From: Caballeronia terrestris
Lineage (GTDB): Bacteria; Pseudomonadota; Gammaproteobacteria; Burkholderiales; Burkholderiaceae
Reading direction: 5' to 3'
NCBI RefSeq assembly: GCF_001544515.1
Contig: NZ_FCOL02000051.1
Span: forward strand, 1 to 36,206
DNA: 36,206 nucleotides
Position numbers and translations under genes: made by a program. This document shows positions 24,849 through 32,545 of this stretch, piece by piece; the first letter of the stretch is position 1; each line of letters starts with the position of its first letter. The notes below the pieces were generated by a model, which did no database searches, was not told the origin of the DNA, and saw nothing but the letters and a program-made list of their open reading frames with translations.

Positions 24849-25172
24849 TTATTGGCCGCCGGAATAGAGTTTGTTCATATCGGCGGGCGAAGCAGGCCTG
24901 ATTGCCCCTCCGCCTCCGGATGCCGACGACCCGCTAAGCGCTCCACCGTAGCCGGTGGCATCACCGCTAGCGGCCACACGCGCTTCTGCCGCCTGAATAT
25001 TCGAAGGATAACTCGGCTCGTCTCCGCTAGCCGGTGAATATCCCGCCATTTCAAGTTGCTTGAGTTCCGTGCGCACTTGCGCTCTTGTCACCGATGATTC
25101 CGATTGCGCAAACGACACGAGCGGAGCCGCCAAAACCGACGCGGCCACGACTGCATAGATCAGCGATTTCAT
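24849..25172 (-). CDS. DUF4148 secreted protein
   Basis: The 107-residue protein has a Sec signal peptide (MKSLIYAVVAASVLAAPLVSFAQ, cut near 22-23), then the DUF4148 motif SVTRAQVRTELKQLEMAGYSP, and a Gly/Ser-rich end. GGAGG precedes the ATG by nine bases. This small periplasmic family is abundant in Burkholderiaceae and has no settled function. It has its own terminator and lies between unrelated genes. Confidence 0.9.
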   Translation of the reverse strand: MKSLIYAVVAASVLAAPLVSFAQSESSVTRAQVRTELKQLEMAGYSPASGDEPSYPSNIQAAEARVAASGDATGYGGALSGSSASGGGGAIRPASPADMNKLYSGGQ

Positions 25173-25294
25173 GACGGCCTACCTCCAGGCTTGTTTCATT
25201 AGCTGGTTACAAACTTTATGTTCCTGAACCAATGATTAAGCATAGGCGACCGTCACACGAAATAATCTCGCATGTCGCTATAGACCGCGAACGG

Positions 25295-25735
25295 TCAGTT
25301 TCCGGCCATATTTCTCGCACCCGCTTGTAACCCTTCTGCAAGCGCCAGCAGTCCCTCCTCGTAGATGCCGTGGAAAAGCCGGACAATCTCGTCCTCGCTG
25401 ACGCCAACCGGCGAGAAACTGCCGGACCACGTCACGAGCGATCCGTCCGTGCCCGCCACTTCCTGCACGCTGATGGTGGCCAGATAGTCGCGTGCTGGAA
25501 ACGGCGCCTCCACAATCGAGTAGCTATACGAGCGCCCCTTCTCATCGAACGCTTCAAGACGTTCGATGATGGTATGTCCGTCAGCGGTCTTCAAATGCCG
25601 CACCCGACCGCCTTCGCTCAATTCACTGCTAGGAATGAATGGCAGCCAGTCAGGCAGCGAATTGAAACCGCCGATCAATTGCCAGATTTTATCGGCGGTT
25701 GCGGGCACTTCGAGCGATGCCGTGGTGTGTGCCAA
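25295..25735 (-). CDS. SRPBCC (START-like) family protein
   Basis: I start it at the TTG at 25735, with GGAG six bases upstream; ATG options lie deep inside the preceding gene and would add 36 unrelated residues. The 146-residue protein has the polyketide-cyclase/START-like pattern: TTASLEVPATADKIWQLIGGFNSLPDWLP, then VRHLKTADGHTIIERLEAFD and YSYSIVEAPFPARDYLATI. Such folds bind a hydrophobic ligand in a helix-grip pocket. The start is one base after the aldo/keto reductase stop, so translation is likely coupled and the two may act on the same compound. Confidence 0.85.
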   Translation of the reverse strand: MAHTTASLEVPATADKIWQLIGGFNSLPDWLPFIPSSELSEGGRVRHLKTADGHTIIERLEAFDEKGRSYSYSIVEAPFPARDYLATISVQEVAGTDGSLVTWSGSFSPVGVSEDEIVRLFHGIYEEGLLALAEGLQAGARNMAGN

Positions 25736-25736
25736 T

Positions 25737-26759
25737 TCAAACTCCTGTATTCGTGGACGGCAAGGGAGCATCGTTGGCGACGAGTCGCTGTTCGCGCATC
25801 TCATGCCAGAACGCGGCGGGAATCGCCTCCGACAACGCGGCAACGTCCTCAGCGATACGCTCGGGCTTGCTGGCGCCTGGAATCACAGCGGCCACGGCAG
25901 GGTTCGCAAGCGAAAACTGCAACGCGGCGGCCTTTACGCTCACTTGATGGCGTTGCGCGAGGGCCTTGATGCGCTCGACCTTGGCGAGGATTCCAGGCGA
26001 GGCCTTCTGGTATTCGAAGTGCGTGCCGCCAGCAAGCACACCAGAGCTATAGGGACCGCCAACGACGATATCAACCTTCTTCTGGATCGCAGCCGGCATC
26101 AGGCGCTGAAGCGCGCGCTCGTGGTCGAGCAGCGTATAGCGACCCGCGAGCAGGAATCCGTCGGGCTGCGCCTCGGACAGATCGAGCGTCAGTTCGCAAG
26201 GCTCCACGCGGTTCACGCCAAGACCCCAAGCCTTGATGACGCCTTCATCGCGCAGACGGCTGAGCACGCGAAACGCGCCCTTGCGCGCGGTTTCGAATTG
26301 CGCAAGCCATTCGTCGCCGTAGAAGTCCTGCGCGATATCGTGCACCCAGACGATATCGAGCCGATCCGTGTTCAGTCGCTTGAGGCTGTCTTCGATCGAG
26401 CGCAGCGTCGCGTCCGCACTGTAGTCGTTGACGAGTTTGTTCGGGCGGCCGAATTCGAACAGGCCCCCTTTCTCGCCGAGGTCACGCGCGGTGGTTTCTT
26501 CGACTTCGTCGAGCACGAGCCGCCCCACCTTCGTGCTCAGTACGTAGTCGTCGCGCTTGTGCTTCTGCAGCGCTGCGCCCAAGCGGATTTCCGCTAAGCC
26601 CGCGCCATAGAACGGCGCCGTGTCGAAGTAACGTATGCCCTGCTGCCATGCCGCATCGACGGTCGCCTGCGCTTCCGCCTCCGGAATGTTGCGATACATG
26701 TTGCCCAGCGGCGCGGTTCCAAATCCCAGCACGCCTTGCAGCTTGTCCTTGATGCCCAT
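25737..26759 (-). CDS. Aldo/keto reductase, aldose 1-dehydrogenase-like
   Basis: The 340-residue protein has a GAGGAG site, then GVLGFGTAPLGNMYRNIPEAEA and FDTAPFYGAG with D46 and Y51, K77 in LSTKVGR, and a WVHD histidine, which together form the AKR catalytic set. The opening is like that of D-threo-aldose 1-dehydrogenase / L-fucose dehydrogenase relatives. It uses NAD(P)(H) to oxidise or reduce a sugar or carbonyl compound in the cytoplasm. It is divergent from a LysR gene, and its stop is next to the SRPBCC start. Confidence 0.9.
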   Translation of the reverse strand: MGIKDKLQGVLGFGTAPLGNMYRNIPEAEAQATVDAAWQQGIRYFDTAPFYGAGLAEIRLGAALQKHKRDDYVLSTKVGRLVLDEVEETTARDLGEKGGLFEFGRPNKLVNDYSADATLRSIEDSLKRLNTDRLDIVWVHDIAQDFYGDEWLAQFETARKGAFRVLSRLRDEGVIKAWGLGVNRVEPCELTLDLSEAQPDGFLLAGRYTLLDHERALQRLMPAAIQKKVDIVVGGPYSSGVLAGGTHFEYQKASPGILAKVERIKALAQRHQVSVKAAALQFSLANPAVAAVIPGASKPERIAEDVAALSEAIPAAFWHEMREQRLVANDAPLPSTNTGV

Positions 26760-26820
26760 CTTGAACTCCTCGTTGATGACCGTGCACGCAGTCTAGATTG
26801 CCAAGACAAGTCCGTCCAAG

Positions 26821-26840
26821 ACATAATTGGCCAATATTGT
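26821..26840. promoter_or_regulatory. Imperfect palindrome, probable LysR operator
   Basis: ACATAATTGGCCAATATTGT has a perfect 10-base core palindrome ATTGGCCAAT with outer ACA/TGT arms; only the TA/AT pairs between differ. It lies between the divergent aldo/keto reductase and LysR genes, where the regulator should bind. Binding is inferred. Confidence 0.5.
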
Positions 26841-26857
26841 GTCCTGAGAGGTCTCAA

Positions 26858-27760
26858 GTGCTGGATATCCGTCAACTCCAATATTTCGTTGCGGTTGCTG
26901 AGGAGGAACACGTTGGCCGGGCTGCGGAGCGGCTGCACATCTCGCAGTCGCCTCTTAGCCGGCAAATCGCGCAACTCGAGGAGCGCCTTGGCCTGACGCT
27001 ATTCGAGCGCAGTCAGCAGCGCATTCGCCTCACTTCCGACGGTCGAACGTTTCTTCAGGAAACACGCGCGCTGCTGACACACGCAAATCGCCTGGAGTCG
27101 CTCGCGCGCCGGCTGGGCCGTGGTGATGAAGGGGGTCTGTGCATCGGCTATCTGGAAAACGCGATGCATTCGGGTGTGCTGTCCGATGCGCTTCGCATGT
27201 TGCGAAAGGATCGGCCTGCCGTGCATGTCGCGCTCTATAACCTGCCGTCGGCCGAGCAGCTGGAAGGGCTGCGTCAACGCAGTCTCGATGTGGCGCTCGT
27301 CTGCGAGCCGCCGCTCGACGACGACCCCGACCTCGACCGCGCGCAACTGCTTAACGATCCGATGCTGCTCGCGTTGCCCGATTCGCATCGGCTGGCCGCG
27401 ACGTCGAAGCTAACGCCTGCTGCGCTCGGCAAGCTCGACTGGATCGCCGTGCAACACAAGGAAAGCGTTCTCAAACACGACAACTTCGTCGCGGCTTGCG
27501 CGCGAGCCGGCTTCACGCCAAACATTTCGATGGAAGCGACAGAGCCTTTGACAGCGCTAGGGCTGGTGGCTGCCGGTCTTGGTGTCGCAATGATTCAAAG
27601 CAGCCTCCGTCATCAGGCGCCTGCGGGCGTCGTGCTGCGAGAGGTGCCGTGGTTCACCTACCGCACACCGTTGTGGGCAGCGTGGCACAAGATCAACTTG
27701 CGGCCGCTCGTCGAGGTTTTCAGACTCACGCTCGTCGGCAACGTGAAAACGAAACGCTAA
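26858..27760 (+). CDS. LysR family regulator
   Basis: The GTG at 26858 is used, with GAGAGG upstream, because it gives the canonical LDIRQLQYFVAVAEEEHVGRAAERLHIS start; upstream frames add unrelated residues. The 300-residue protein has the HTH (to about 62) and the effector domain (about 88-295). It is divergent from the aldo/keto reductase-SRPBCC pair and likely controls it. Its last four bases overlap the end of the convergent gene at 27757. Confidence 0.92.
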   Translation: MLDIRQLQYFVAVAEEEHVGRAAERLHISQSPLSRQIAQLEERLGLTLFERSQQRIRLTSDGRTFLQETRALLTHANRLESLARRLGRGDEGGLCIGYLENAMHSGVLSDALRMLRKDRPAVHVALYNLPSAEQLEGLRQRSLDVALVCEPPLDDDPDLDRAQLLNDPMLLALPDSHRLAATSKLTPAALGKLDWIAVQHKESVLKHDNFVAACARAGFTPNISMEATEPLTALGLVAAGLGVAMIQSSLRHQAPAGVVLREVPWFTYRTPLWAAWHKINLRPLVEVFRLTLVGNVKTKR

Positions 27761-28335
27761 GGCGACGTCTTGCTGAAGTAAGCGATGTCAACAGGGTCCA
27801 GTGCGTAGCCCTTGGCGATCACTTGCTCACTAACTCGGCGATGTGCATCGAGATCGCGCTCATGCGCAGCGACGATCTTCATTCTTGCCACGGGATCGTC
27901 GCCTGCCCGTTGCAGCGCCTTCGCATACTCATGCTCCGTATGCCAGTGAGACTGTGCGAAGCTCATCTTGAGCCACTCGGTCGTCGTGAGTCCACGCTGC
28001 CACAGCAGTGCAAGGAACTGCGTCATGTCTTCCGACGACAGCGAATAACCGTTGCGATTCGACGAAGGGTCTTCATTCAACACGGTGAAATTGAGCACGG
28101 CGACCACCGTATTCACTCTGTCGAGCACGGCGACGCTATCGCCCGCGGTGCGGCCGGTATCGTTGAACGAATCGCATTCGAACGTGCGGCCATAGTGGCG
28201 CCGCGTGTAGTCGGTCAACTCCGCGCATGCGCGGATTGCGCTGTCACCCACGGTGTAAAACGGCTCTTCCGCACGACTCGATGACGCGTTCAGCATCGAC
28301 GCTACCACGATGGCGTTTGCCAGAATTCTAAGCAT
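27757..28335 (-). CDS. Secreted unknown protein, 192 residues
   Basis: The start at 28335 has GGAGACC upstream and yields a signal peptide, MLRILANAIVVASMLNASSSRAEE, cut near 22. The mature protein is soluble and mostly helical, with two cysteines in a region around ACAELTDYTRRHYGRTFECDSF that could form a disulfide. No domain recognised. It stands alone, convergent with the LysR gene. A periplasmic role is likely. Confidence 0.75.
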   Translation of the reverse strand: MLRILANAIVVASMLNASSSRAEEPFYTVGDSAIRACAELTDYTRRHYGRTFECDSFNDTGRTAGDSVAVLDRVNTVVAVLNFTVLNEDPSSNRNGYSLSSEDMTQFLALLWQRGLTTTEWLKMSFAQSHWHTEHEYAKALQRAGDDPVARMKIVAAHERDLDAHRRVSEQVIAKGYALDPVDIAYFSKTSP

Positions 28336-28532
28336 GATTGGTCTCCAGCCTCTAGCGGCGAGTCTGGGGCTAACGACCATTCTATTCCGTGCGGCAGATA
28401 ACGAACTCACTACCGCTCTTCGTGGCGCAAAGCGAGACGCTTCGAAGTATGCTTGGGGTCATAGCAGCGTGTGCGCAAGACCACACAACAGACACACAGG
28501 CATTCTGCCGGTCATGAAAAAGGGGAACGGTC

Positions 28533-28829
28533 ATGTTTTCTTCGACGACCAACTGGAAGCTGATATCGATCGGCGTTAGCGGTCTTCTTGCGGCATGTAG
28601 CGTCACGCCAGCCTCTGCGCCCGCCAAGAAACCCACCGAAGGCGTTGCGAAGGTCCGTGCAGCAACCGAGGCCGCGGTGGCCTCTTCGGACCTGGAGATA
28701 GCGAAGGACACTCCGGCCACACGCCATCAATCAACTGTTCAATGCGACACCGTGGGCAACATGTACGTATGCACGGATGGTCAGGCGATTTGCTGGTGGA
28801 GCCGCCGTACGGGATACGGCTGCAACTGA
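28533..28829 (+). CDS. Small putative lipoprotein
   Basis: The 98-residue protein has an AGGGGAA site and an N-terminal segment ending in a LLAACS lipobox, with Cys at 22. The mature part is Ala/Lys-rich, then has two late CxxxxxxxC-like cysteine pairs (QCDTVGNMYVCTDGQAICWW and GYGC). It is likely anchored to a membrane and disulfide-bonded. It ends six bases before the convergent receiver gene. No family assigned. Confidence 0.7.
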   Translation: MFSSTTNWKLISIGVSGLLAACSVTPASAPAKKPTEGVAKVRAATEAAVASSDLEIAKDTPATRHQSTVQCDTVGNMYVCTDGQAICWWSRRTGYGCN

Positions 28830-28836
28830 CAGAAGA

Positions 28837-29211
28837 TTATGGAGCGCTTTGCTCCGCCAGCTTCTTGCCTGAGAGCAGAGACTCGAAGACTTCGAGCGAC
28901 AGCGGCTTCGAAAGCTGGCCATCGAAGCAGGACATATCGAAGCGCTCGTGGACGTCGTCGTGCGCCGTGAGAGAAAAGATGCGCCGCGAAGCGTACTTCT
29001 CCGACGCACGCAGTCGCATGCACAACTCGTGGCCGTTCATGTCGGGCAAACCAATATCCAGAAGAATCAGTTCGAATGCGCCCTCGCCATTGGCCGCGAC
29101 CAATGCCTCCTTGCCGGTGTAGGCTCGCGTGACTGCATGACCCATGGAGCACGCGACGTCGGCGAGCAAGTCGGTGGTAGTGCGGTAATCGTCGACCACG
29201 AGGACTTTCAT
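28837..29211 (-). CDS. Stand-alone response regulator receiver domain
   Basis: The 124-residue protein is one CheY-like receiver with acidic pair D7-D8, phosphorylation site D52 in LILLDIGLPDMNG, T82 in SLTAH and K102 in LSKPL. It has no output domain. A GGGAGACC site precedes the start. No histidine kinase is nearby, so its partner is encoded elsewhere. It may act by protein-protein contact, as CheY or phosphorelay receivers do. Confidence 0.9.
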   Translation of the reverse strand: MKVLVVDDYRTTTDLLADVACSMGHAVTRAYTGKEALVAANGEGAFELILLDIGLPDMNGHELCMRLRASEKYASRRIFSLTAHDDVHERFDMSCFDGQLSKPLSLEVFESLLSGKKLAEQSAP

Positions 29212-29367
29212 CAGAAGGTCTCCCAACGCTCAAGGCTAGAGTTTCGCTGCGGGGATTTGCAGTGTAATGCACGATGAGCGTGACCATGCGCGAACGCGAT
29301 GAATTTCTCGCGTCGCCGCCGACCTGGCCCTAAACTCATAAAGTTCGTCTAACTTTCGACCAATCAA

Positions 29368-29643
29368 ATGCAACGCGCTGAATTCCTCGCAGCAATACGG
29401 CAGTTGGCTGCAGCCGCCGAAATAATGGCGAAGTCGGGTCCTTCGGATGGGCGGCTGGATGCGTTTCAACTACTCGCGTTCTTTCGCCGTTACGACAATC
29501 CAGTGCTTGCTTCGGAAACGGCAACGACATCCGACGACCGGTTGTTCGCGCTCACCGCGCAAGCTGCGCTCGATATGGCAGGACGCAACGCTTTTGAGGC
29601 GTCACATGCACTGCTTGAACAAGCGCGGTCGCTGTTGTCATAA
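29368..29643 (+). CDS. Small unknown protein, 91 residues
   Basis: The frame codes for a helical, Ala-rich protein (MQRAEFLAAIRQLAAAAEIMA, ending in HALLEQARSLLS) with plausible codon use, but no ribosome site is obvious before the ATG. It lies between the receiver gene and the convergent epoxide hydrolase. I do not recognise it, and it could be a chance frame. Confidence 0.5.
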   Translation: MQRAEFLAAIRQLAAAAEIMAKSGPSDGRLDAFQLLAFFRRYDNPVLASETATTSDDRLFALTAQAALDMAGRNAFEASHALLEQARSLLS

Positions 29644-29659
29644 GCGGCTTGACTCGCGT

Positions 29660-30985
29660 TCACCGCAGCGATCGAAAGCTCACGCGCACCTCTTCAGTGA
29701 AAGCGCGCGGCTGTTCCCACGCCGCGAAATGTCCGCCTTTGGGCAAACGGTTGTAGTGAATCAGTTTCGGATACGCCTTCTCTGTCCAGCTACGCGGCGC
29801 TGCATAGATCTCATCGGGGAAGACGCTGACGGCGACGGGAATCGCGACATGCTTCGGAGCAAAGAAGTTGAGCTTGTTTTCCCAATACAAACGAGCCGAC
29901 GAGACCGCCGTGTTCGTCAGCCAATAGAGCGTGATGTTGTCGAGGATGTCGTCGCGCGACAGGCCCTCTGACTGACCATCGAACACGCGTGCGATGAGCG
30001 CCTGACTGCTCGCATCGTGGTCGAGTATCCATGCGGCGAGACCGACAGGTGAATCTTCGAGCGCGTAAAGCGTTTGCGGGCGGCCCGCCATCTCCTGCGC
30101 GTAGCCAAGCCCGTGCTTGTAGAAGAAGTCGAGTTGATCGTACGCGTGCTTCTCGTCATCCGAGAGACCAGCCGGTGCCGGCTCGCCGGACTTGAGTGCG
30201 TTTGCGATGTCGTCGGGAACCGTGGCTGGCATGTTGGTGTGAATGGCGAGTAGTTCCGGCTGCGCCAGCAACGCCATCTGTTCGGTCACAGCGTTCCCCC
30301 AATCGCCGCCTTGCGCGACATAGCGCGTGTATCCGAGGCGCTTCATCAACGCGACCCACGCGCGTGCGATGCGAGCGGGATCCCAGCCGGTCGCCGTCGG
30401 CTTGCCTGAAAAACCATAGCCCGGCAGCGACGGAATCACGATATCGAACGCGTCCGAAGCGTTGCCGCCATGCCCGGTCGGATTGGTCAACGGATCGATG
30501 ATCTTCAGTTGCTCTATGATCGAACCGGGCCACCCGTGCGTGACGATAAGCGGTAACGCATTGGGCTGTTTCGAACGAACGTGGATGAAGTGAATATCGA
30601 GTCCATCGATCTCGGTCACGAATTGCGGCAGCGCATTCAGCTTCGCTTCGACCTTGCGCCAGTCATAGCTCGATCCCCAATAACGCGCGAGTCTTTGCAT
30701 CGTCGCGAGCTGCACGCCTTGCGATGCATCCGCTACCGTTTCGCGCTCGGGCCACCGCGTCGCCTTGATGCGGCGTCGCAAGTCGGCGAGTTGCGATTCC
30801 GGTACATGCACGCGAAGGGAACGAAGAGCGGTCTTGTCGTTGGCAGCCGGCGGTGCGACTCGAGCGATGGATTGATCGGTGTCTGCAAAAGCGAGCTGGC
30901 TCAATGAGCCCGCGACGACGGCCGCCGCAGCCGCACCGATGAATCGGCGGCGCGACGGGGTTTGTGGGAGAGGATCGTTTGACAT
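29660..30985 (-). CDS. Tat-exported epoxide hydrolase-like protein, second copy
   Basis: The start at 30985 has AGGAG upstream. The 441-residue protein has twin-arginine SRRRFIG (11-17), a hydrophobic stretch, a LAFADT cleavage region, an EHN lid (RSLRVHVPES, RIKATRWPE), HGWPG (150-154), nucleophile D228 in QGGDWGN and histidine near 419 in KGGHFAAWEQP. It is plainly paralogous to the gene at 11408-12775, but keeps the normal Trp after the nucleophile. It should hydrolyse epoxide-type substrates outside the cytoplasm. It lies downstream of another exported hydrolase gene on the same strand. Confidence 0.91.
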   Translation of the reverse strand: MSNDPLPQTPSRRRFIGAAAAAVVAGSLSQLAFADTDQSIARVAPPAANDKTALRSLRVHVPESQLADLRRRIKATRWPERETVADASQGVQLATMQRLARYWGSSYDWRKVEAKLNALPQFVTEIDGLDIHFIHVRSKQPNALPLIVTHGWPGSIIEQLKIIDPLTNPTGHGGNASDAFDIVIPSLPGYGFSGKPTATGWDPARIARAWVALMKRLGYTRYVAQGGDWGNAVTEQMALLAQPELLAIHTNMPATVPDDIANALKSGEPAPAGLSDDEKHAYDQLDFFYKHGLGYAQEMAGRPQTLYALEDSPVGLAAWILDHDASSQALIARVFDGQSEGLSRDDILDNITLYWLTNTAVSSARLYWENKLNFFAPKHVAIPVAVSVFPDEIYAAPRSWTEKAYPKLIHYNRLPKGGHFAAWEQPRAFTEEVRVSFRSLR

Positions 30986-31148
30986 ACAAGCTCCTGTTTG
31001 CAAAGTCCCTGGATGGAAGGAGCGATGCAATCCCGAGCAAACGCCTTCTTGATTGCCCATCATCACTGCCTTCGTCGACCGCTAACCCTGGTTTGCGGTG
31101 GTTGCAGGCATTATGTACAGGGACGCACTGAGCGTAAACGCCCGCAGA

Positions 31149-31165
31149 AGCACAACTCTTGTGCT
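31149..31165. repeat. Short perfect hairpin between hydrolase genes
   Basis: AGCACAA and TTGTGCT form a seven-base stem around a CTC loop in the 233-base gap between the two minus-strand hydrolase genes. There is no T run; it may be an operator or a weak stop. Confidence 0.35.
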
Positions 31166-31218
31166 GATCAGGAACAAGAGCAACGTCCCGCGGCGATGCT
31201 CGATGCGATAGCGCCTCG

Positions 31219-32148
31219 TCAGTCGATGAACTTCACGAGCTCCGCGATGGTCTGCGCCGGCGCCTCGTCAAGCAGCCAATGCCCGCTCCCCTTGACGATG
31301 ACTCCGTGCACATCCGGCGCCACGAGCCGCGCCTGATCGATCAGGAACGTGCCCGAGGCCTTCTCGCCGGCGAGGACGAGCATCGGCATCGGCAGGGGCG
31401 TCTTCGCGAAGCCCGCGAAGTCCTGCGCATCCTGGCTGAACGTGTGGAAGTACTCGAAGCCCGCACGCATCCGGCCTGGCTGCGCGTAAGCGGCGGCATA
31501 GAGACGGCGGTCGGCCTCGGGCATCGCATGCGAAGGATCGGCCGCGAAATCGTTCCAGAAGTGCTCAAAGTAGATGCGTTCGCGTCCCTGCACCAGCTTC
31601 TCCGGGGTGTCGCCGTAGAAGTTGAAGTGCCACTTGTCGCGCAACAGCCAGACCTTCTGCCAGTCGCCGACACCCGGCAGGAACGCATCCATCAGCACGA
31701 TGCTTTCCACTTCGTCCGGGTACTGCGCGGCGTACGCGTAGGCCACCATCAGGCCGATGTCGTGACCGACGAGCTTCACCTTGCGATAGCCGAGCGCGCG
31801 AACCATCGCGTGGATGTCCTGCGCCATCGTTTTCTTGTCGTAGCCGCTTGCAGGCATCGACGAGTTGCCCGCACCCGGCAAATCCGGCGCGATCACGACG
31901 TGTCGTCCGTCGAGCTGCTTCATCAGCGGCAGCCACATGTGGCTCGTTTCCGTGTAGCCGTGCAGGAGCACGACGGGCGTACCGTCCGTCCCCGTTACCG
32001 CTTCGAGGTAGTTCAATTCGACGCCGTTCACCTTGATCGAATGAGCTTGTATCGACGGGGCCGGCGCAGCTTGCGCGGGTGTATGAAGCGTTGCCGCGAA
32101 GAGCAGCGCGGCGCCGACATGCCGCGCGATGCGAGTGATGATGTTCAT
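31219..32148 (-). CDS. Exported alpha/beta hydrolase, epoxide hydrolase / dehalogenase-like
   Basis: The start at 32148 has GGAGAAGG upstream and gives a signal peptide ending in HTPAQAAP (near 28). The 309-residue protein has LLHGYTETSHMW (HG at 63-64), nucleophile D130 in VGHDIGLM and a late GSGHW histidine near 290. An Asp nucleophile places it with epoxide hydrolases and haloalkane or fluoroacetate dehalogenases. It lies downstream of the double-glycine peptide gene and upstream of the second Tat-type hydrolase. Substrate not known. Confidence 0.88.
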   Translation of the reverse strand: MNIITRIARHVGAALLFAATLHTPAQAAPAPSIQAHSIKVNGVELNYLEAVTGTDGTPVVLLHGYTETSHMWLPLMKQLDGRHVVIAPDLPGAGNSSMPASGYDKKTMAQDIHAMVRALGYRKVKLVGHDIGLMVAYAYAAQYPDEVESIVLMDAFLPGVGDWQKVWLLRDKWHFNFYGDTPEKLVQGRERIYFEHFWNDFAADPSHAMPEADRRLYAAAYAQPGRMRAGFEYFHTFSQDAQDFAGFAKTPLPMPMLVLAGEKASGTFLIDQARLVAPDVHGVIVKGSGHWLLDEAPAQTIAELVKFID

Positions 32149-32262
32149 TGCCTTCTCCGTTGAGATCGTTGTGACGATGAAGGCCATGATGGAGTCGCGC
32201 GAAACGTTTGCCGTACGAATTTTCCGGTGAAGTCGTGCGATGGGGTCGAACGTGTTGCGCAC

Positions 32263-32293
32263 AAAAAGCGGCAGCCCCGGCCATCGAGGCTGC
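32263..32293 (-). terminator. Probable terminator of the double-glycine peptide gene
   Basis: On the minus strand a six-base stem, GCAGCC (32293-32288) with GGCTGC (32276-32271), is followed after CGC by five T. It is 13 bases after the stop of the small peptide gene. Confidence 0.55.
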
Positions 32294-32305
32294 TCGGGCG
32301 CTTCT

Positions 32306-32545
32306 CTATTGCAATCGTGGATCGAGCGCCGGATGCCCGGGCGATTGAGGCCACCCCGGCAAATGCAGGTCCTTGAAAACCGAGCCGAACGGATACGGCA
32401 GCGAATCGAGCGGCGGAAGCCCGCCCGGGCCGGCAGGCGAATTGCCGGGCTTCGTTATGTACGCGATGCCGCCGCGCACGGCGGACATTGCCTTGTGGTC
32501 TATCGTTTCGGCGGCGTGCAAATCGGTGATCTTGAGGGTTTTCAT
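32306..32545 (-). CDS. Peptide with double-glycine-type leader, 79 residues
   Basis: The start at 32545 has a GGAG site. The first 26 residues, MKTLKITDLHAAETIDHKAM then SAVRGG, form a charged amphipathic leader ending in Gly-Gly at 25-26, as in bacteriocin and other peptides cut by C39-type export peptidases. The remaining 53 residues are rich in Pro and Gly (PAGPGGLPPLDSLPYPFG), with no cysteine. No C39/ABC exporter or modifying enzyme is in the window. It has its own terminator. A secreted peptide is inferred; function unknown. The leader could instead be a coincidental end of a small cytoplasmic protein. Confidence 0.75.
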   Translation of the reverse strand: MKTLKITDLHAAETIDHKAMSAVRGGIAYITKPGNSPAGPGGLPPLDSLPYPFGSVFKDLHLPGWPQSPGHPALDPRLQ

